A stretch of DNA of 6,422 nucleotides, taken from positions 1 through 6,422 of the forward strand of contig DRAO01000299.1 of NCBI GenBank assembly GCA_011041825.1. The letters are read 5' to 3'. This document shows positions 3,905 through 6,422 of the stretch, one piece after another. This DNA is from Chloroflexota bacterium (GTDB taxonomy: Bacteria > Chloroflexota > Anaerolineae > SpSt-600). How positions within the stretch are numbered: position 1 is the stretch's first letter; each line of letters begins with the position of its first letter. A program made the translations under genes and the position numbers. The notes beneath the pieces were generated by a model, which saw only the letters and a list, made by a program, of their open reading frames with translations, made no database searches and was not told the origin of the DNA.

Positions 3905-6061
3905 ATGGCTAAGGGGAAGAAAAGGCGCAGGAAGGAACAGAATATCCTCAGGTTCCTAAGCCCTCAGGCGGTGGGATTGGCCTTCATACTCCTGGCCCTG
4001 TTCACGTTCTTCTGTTTGCTCCCTTCGGAAAAGGGGCCTATCACAGGTACCTGGCTTCGCTTATTACGGCTGAGCTTCGGTGTGGGGGTGTATCTCTCTC
4101 CCTTGGTGTTAGGGGGCATCGGTATTACTTTGCTCCTCTATGGCACCGGCAGGGCTTCCCGCAAGGAAATCCAGCGCCTGGCTTCCGGGCTTATCTTTTA
4201 TTTTATGCTGTTGGCTTCCATACATTCATTGGTTTCTTCCCAGGACCCCCGGGCCTTAGCAGCAGAAGGTGGCGGCGGCGGTTATGTTGGCTGGCTGATA
4301 AGGGAGGGGCTGCTGAAAGCCTTGGGTCTCCTTGGGATGGCTTTCATCCTGGTAGTGTTTATGGCCTTAAGCCTTTTCATAGCCGCTGGCTTCTCCTTGC
4401 CGGAAGCAATTGATGCTCTCGAAGGATGGGGGAGGAACCTGGCAGAGAGGTACAGGTTCTGGAGGATGCGGGGGGGAAGCCTCCGTTCCATCGGCGAAGA
4501 GATAGCTTCCAAGATAGCTCCAGGCCGTCGTCCTGTCTCCCCTCCCGTAAGGCCGGAAAGGCTGGCTCCTATCCCCCCGAGGATTATCGGCATCAAGCAG
4601 CGCTGGCAACTTCCCCTCATCTCCGAAATCCTCGAGGATTACAGTGAGAAGGAGATAGAGGAAGCCGAGATAAGGCGAAAGGTGCGGATCATCGAGGAGA
4701 CCCTGGCTGGATTTGGCATCCCAGCCCGGGTGGTAGAGGTGAACCGAGGGCCTACGGTAACCCAGTTTGGGGTGGAACCAGGGTATATAGAGAAAAAAGG
4801 GCCTGATGGACGCCTGAAGAGGATGAAGGTGCGGGTCTCCCGGATAAAATCTCTTGCCAATGACCTGGCCCTGGCCCTGTCAGCATCCCCGGTGAGGATT
4901 GAAGCCCCGGTTCCAGGCCGCTCCTATGTGGGAATCGAAGTCCCCAATTCGGAACTTTCCCTGGTCTCCCTCCGAGGGGTTATGGAATCGGAAGAATTCC
5001 AGAGGATGGATTCCAGGCTCAAAATAGCCCTGGGCCGGGATGTATCCGGGCAACCGGTGGTGGCGGACTTAGCCACAATGCCCCACTTGCTGATAGCCGG
5101 GGCTACCGGTTCCGGCAAGAGCGTGTGCATCAATTCCATCGTCACTTGTTTGACCTGCATCAATACTCCCGAGACTTTGAGGCTTATCCTTGTAGACCCC
5201 AAGAGGGTGGAATTGGTGCACTTCAACGGCTTGCCTCATCTGGTCACGCCGGTGATTGTGGATGTGGACAAAGTCATCTCGGCTCTCAAATGGACCGTTC
5301 GAGAGATGGCTCGGCGGTATCAATTGTTCTCCCGGGAAGGAGCCCGCCACATTGACCACTACAACCAGATGATGGCCTCCAAAGGGCGGGAAATCCTGCC
5401 TTACCTGCTCGTGGTTGTGGATGAGCTGGCCGACATAATGCTGGTGGCTCCAGAGGAAGTGGAAGGGATGATAACCCGCTTGGCTCAGATGGCCCGGGCT
5501 ACGGGCATTCACCTGGTGATTGCCACCCAGAGGCCGAGTGTGGATGTCATCACCGGGCTTATCAAAGCTAACTTCCCTGCCCGCATTAGCTTTGCGGTGA
5601 CCAGCCAGGTGGATTCCCGAGTGGTGCTGGATAGCGCCGGTGCGGAGGACCTTTTGGGCAGGGGGGATATGCTCTTTATGCCCCCGGATTCCAGCCACCT
5701 TATCCGCATCCAGGGGTGCTTCGTGTCTGATAGGGAGGTGAGCCGCTTGGTAAGGTTCTGGCGTAGCCAGGGCATAGGGGAACCGCTGCCATCACGCCCT
5801 GTGCAAGAGCCGCTTTCCCCGGAGTTTAAGAGCATCTTGGCTGCGAAGCCAGGGAAAGCCCCTCCCGAGGAAGATGACCTGTTGGAGGAAGCCATAAAGG
5901 TGGTGAGGGAGTATGGGAGGGCTTCGACCTCATTGCTCCAACGGAAGCTCCGTATCGGGTACAATCGGGCAGCGAGGCTTATAGAGCTCCTGGAGGAGAA
6001 GGGCGTCATCGGCCCCGATGAAGGCCCTGGCCGCCCTAGGAGAGTGATTCAGGGGAGGTAA
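3905..6061 (+). CDS. ftsK: FtsK/SpoIIIE-family DNA translocase
   Basis: A membrane-bound hexameric ATPase that pumps chromosomal DNA through the closing septum. From ATG 3905 the product is 718 aa, short as in SpoIIIE and without the long Pro/Gln-rich linker of E. coli FtsK. A very basic start (MAKGKKRRRK) precedes about four membrane segments at roughly 20-40, 52-80, 92-111 and 136-161, with a Gly-rich EGGGGG loop at 121-126. A short Pro/Arg linker (about 205-225) leads to the alpha domain (about 235-345: RGPTVTQF, VSRIKSLANDLALAL). The RecA-like motor has Walker A GATGSGKS (399-406, Lys405), DPKRVEL (431-437), Walker B LLVVVDELAD (501-510, Asp506/Glu507) and ATQRPSVDVITG (540-551). The C-terminal winged-helix gamma domain (about 656-705, LLQRKLRIGYNRAARLIELLEEKGVI) reads orienting DNA sequences. 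It is intact, has its own promoter, and is followed after 7 bases by a DUF433 gene. Confidence 0.97.
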   Translation: MAKGKKRRRKEQNILRFLSPQAVGLAFILLALFTFFCLLPSEKGPITGTWLRLLRLSFGVGVYLSPLVLGGIGITLLLYGTGRASRKEIQRLASGLIFYFMLLASIHSLVSSQDPRALAAEGGGGGYVGWLIREGLLKALGLLGMAFILVVFMALSLFIAAGFSLPEAIDALEGWGRNLAERYRFWRMRGGSLRSIGEEIASKIAPGRRPVSPPVRPERLAPIPPRIIGIKQRWQLPLISEILEDYSEKEIEEAEIRRKVRIIEETLAGFGIPARVVEVNRGPTVTQFGVEPGYIEKKGPDGRLKRMKVRVSRIKSLANDLALALSASPVRIEAPVPGRSYVGIEVPNSELSLVSLRGVMESEEFQRMDSRLKIALGRDVSGQPVVADLATMPHLLIAGATGSGKSVCINSIVTCLTCINTPETLRLILVDPKRVELVHFNGLPHLVTPVIVDVDKVISALKWTVREMARRYQLFSREGARHIDHYNQMMASKGREILPYLLVVVDELADIMLVAPEEVEGMITRLAQMARATGIHLVIATQRPSVDVITGLIKANFPARISFAVTSQVDSRVVLDSAGAEDLLGRGDMLFMPPDSSHLIRIQGCFVSDREVSRLVRFWRSQGIGEPLPSRPVQEPLSPEFKSILAAKPGKAPPEEDDLLEEAIKVVREYGRASTSLLQRKLRIGYNRAARLIELLEEKGVIGPDEGPGRPRRVIQGR

Positions 6062-6068
6062 TTCGTGT

Positions 6069-6383
6069 ATGGAGATTAAAACCGCTGTATTAGAAATGAA
6101 AGTACAGACAACTGAACATCCTTATATAGTACGTATACCAGGTATTGCAGGAGGTGAACCCATCATAAAAGGCAGTCGGGTTCCGGTAAGAGCTATCGTT
6201 TTGCATTACAAGGCAGGTGAATCTATTGAGGAAATACTAGAAGCTTACCCCCATTTGCCACCAGCCGCCGTGCTTGATGCCATAAGCTATTATCTTGATC
6301 ACCAAGAGGAGATTGAAGCCCTTATCCAGGAAGCTGAGGAGCTTTATAATACCGTTCGATTCCTTCAAGAATTTGATTTATAG
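6069..6383 (+). CDS. DUF433 family protein, antitoxin-like
   Basis: A 104-aa protein whose centre, GIAGGEPIIKGSRVPVRAIV (25-44) followed by HYKAGESIEEILEAYPHLPPAAVLDAISYYLDHQEEIEALI, is the DUF433 signature: a small helix-turn-helix domain. DUF433 proteins are often encoded just before a PIN-like DUF5615 protein and are regarded as the antitoxin-like half of such pairs. AGGGGAGGT, overlapping the ftsK stop codon, lies 9 bases before the ATG, so expression probably depends on ftsK read-through. A second in-frame ATG (6096, MKVQTTEH) is less well supported. The first 90 bases are visibly richer in A and T than ftsK (runs such as TTATATAGTACGTATA), which hints at a separate origin. No toxin is visible in the window, so the pairing is inferred. 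Confidence 0.88.
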   Translation: MEIKTAVLEMKVQTTEHPYIVRIPGIAGGEPIIKGSRVPVRAIVLHYKAGESIEEILEAYPHLPPAAVLDAISYYLDHQEEIEALIQEAEELYNTVRFLQEFDL

Positions 6384-6411
6384 TGCCTTGAAAATTCCCT
6401 GGAGAACACAT

Positions 6412-6422
6412 ATGGTGGAAAA
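6412..6422 (+). CDS. Possible first codons of the next gene (DUF433 partner?)
   Basis: After the DUF433 stop codon there are 28 bases, then ATG GTG GAA AA running off the edge. GGAG at 6401-6404 is 7 bases upstream of the ATG, an acceptable ribosome binding site. From the usual DUF433 arrangement a DUF5615 PIN-like protein would be expected here, but only three codons are visible, so identity is conjecture. Confidence 0.3.

Noticed and set aside
5069..5698. 209-aa minus-strand frame opposite ftsK
   Set aside because: Antisense shadow of the FtsK motor domain; composition rich in His and Gly as expected from a shadow.

Overview
The window is bacterial, gene-dense and moderately GC-rich, with Shine-Dalgarno sites and sigma70-type promoters. 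The protein set (SmpB, two S41 C-terminal processing proteases, a short SpoIIIE/FtsK-type translocase, a DUF433 protein) does not fix the phylum. The SmpB sequence and the overall style make a Chloroflexota-like organism my best guess, at low confidence.

Layout. Two transcription units diverge from a non-coding region of about 600 bases (roughly 3235-3860). Leftward (minus strand) runs ctpA-like 2 (2039-3172), ctpA-like 1 (778-2001), smpB (280-732) and then, after a 115-base gap, the start of an unidentified gene that leaves the window at base 1. A near-consensus promoter (TTGACG, 17 bases, TACAAT; 3206-3234) heads this unit. Rightward (plus strand) runs ftsK/spoIIIE (3905-6061), followed after 7 bases by a DUF433 gene (6069-6383), and possibly the first codons of a further gene at 6412. 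A second near-consensus promoter (TTGACG, 17 bases, TATAAT; 3826-3854) heads that unit. Both promoters help to choose starts, because the longest reading frames of ctpA2 and ftsK begin upstream of, or at, the predicted transcription start.

The region between the two units is the most unusual part. It holds (i) a 49-bp perfect direct repeat with a 62-bp period and a dense series of perfect GC-rich palindromes (3259-3426) that can be drawn as a multi-branched structure; (ii) two more hairpins sharing the loop CTTGT and the trailer GGCGGAGC (3462-3533); and (iii) a 184-bp element (3582-3765) with 15-bp terminal inverted repeats (14/15 matched), an 8-bp target-site duplication TTCAGAGG, no gene, and a central perfect 20-bp hairpin followed by T6. 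The last reads as a MITE (non-autonomous transposon) inserted just upstream of the ftsK promoter.

How the genes may work together. SmpB acts with tmRNA to rescue stalled ribosomes and add a hydrophobic C-terminal tag. Tsp/Prc-type proteases recognise hydrophobic C-termini and, in E. coli, degrade tagged proteins outside the cytoplasm. Placing two membrane-anchored CtpA paralogues directly before smpB suggests a link between tagging and disposal of exported proteins, which is an inference. FtsK moves DNA at division. The DUF433 protein beside it looks like the antitoxin-like half of a toxin-antitoxin pair whose partner would lie just beyond the window.
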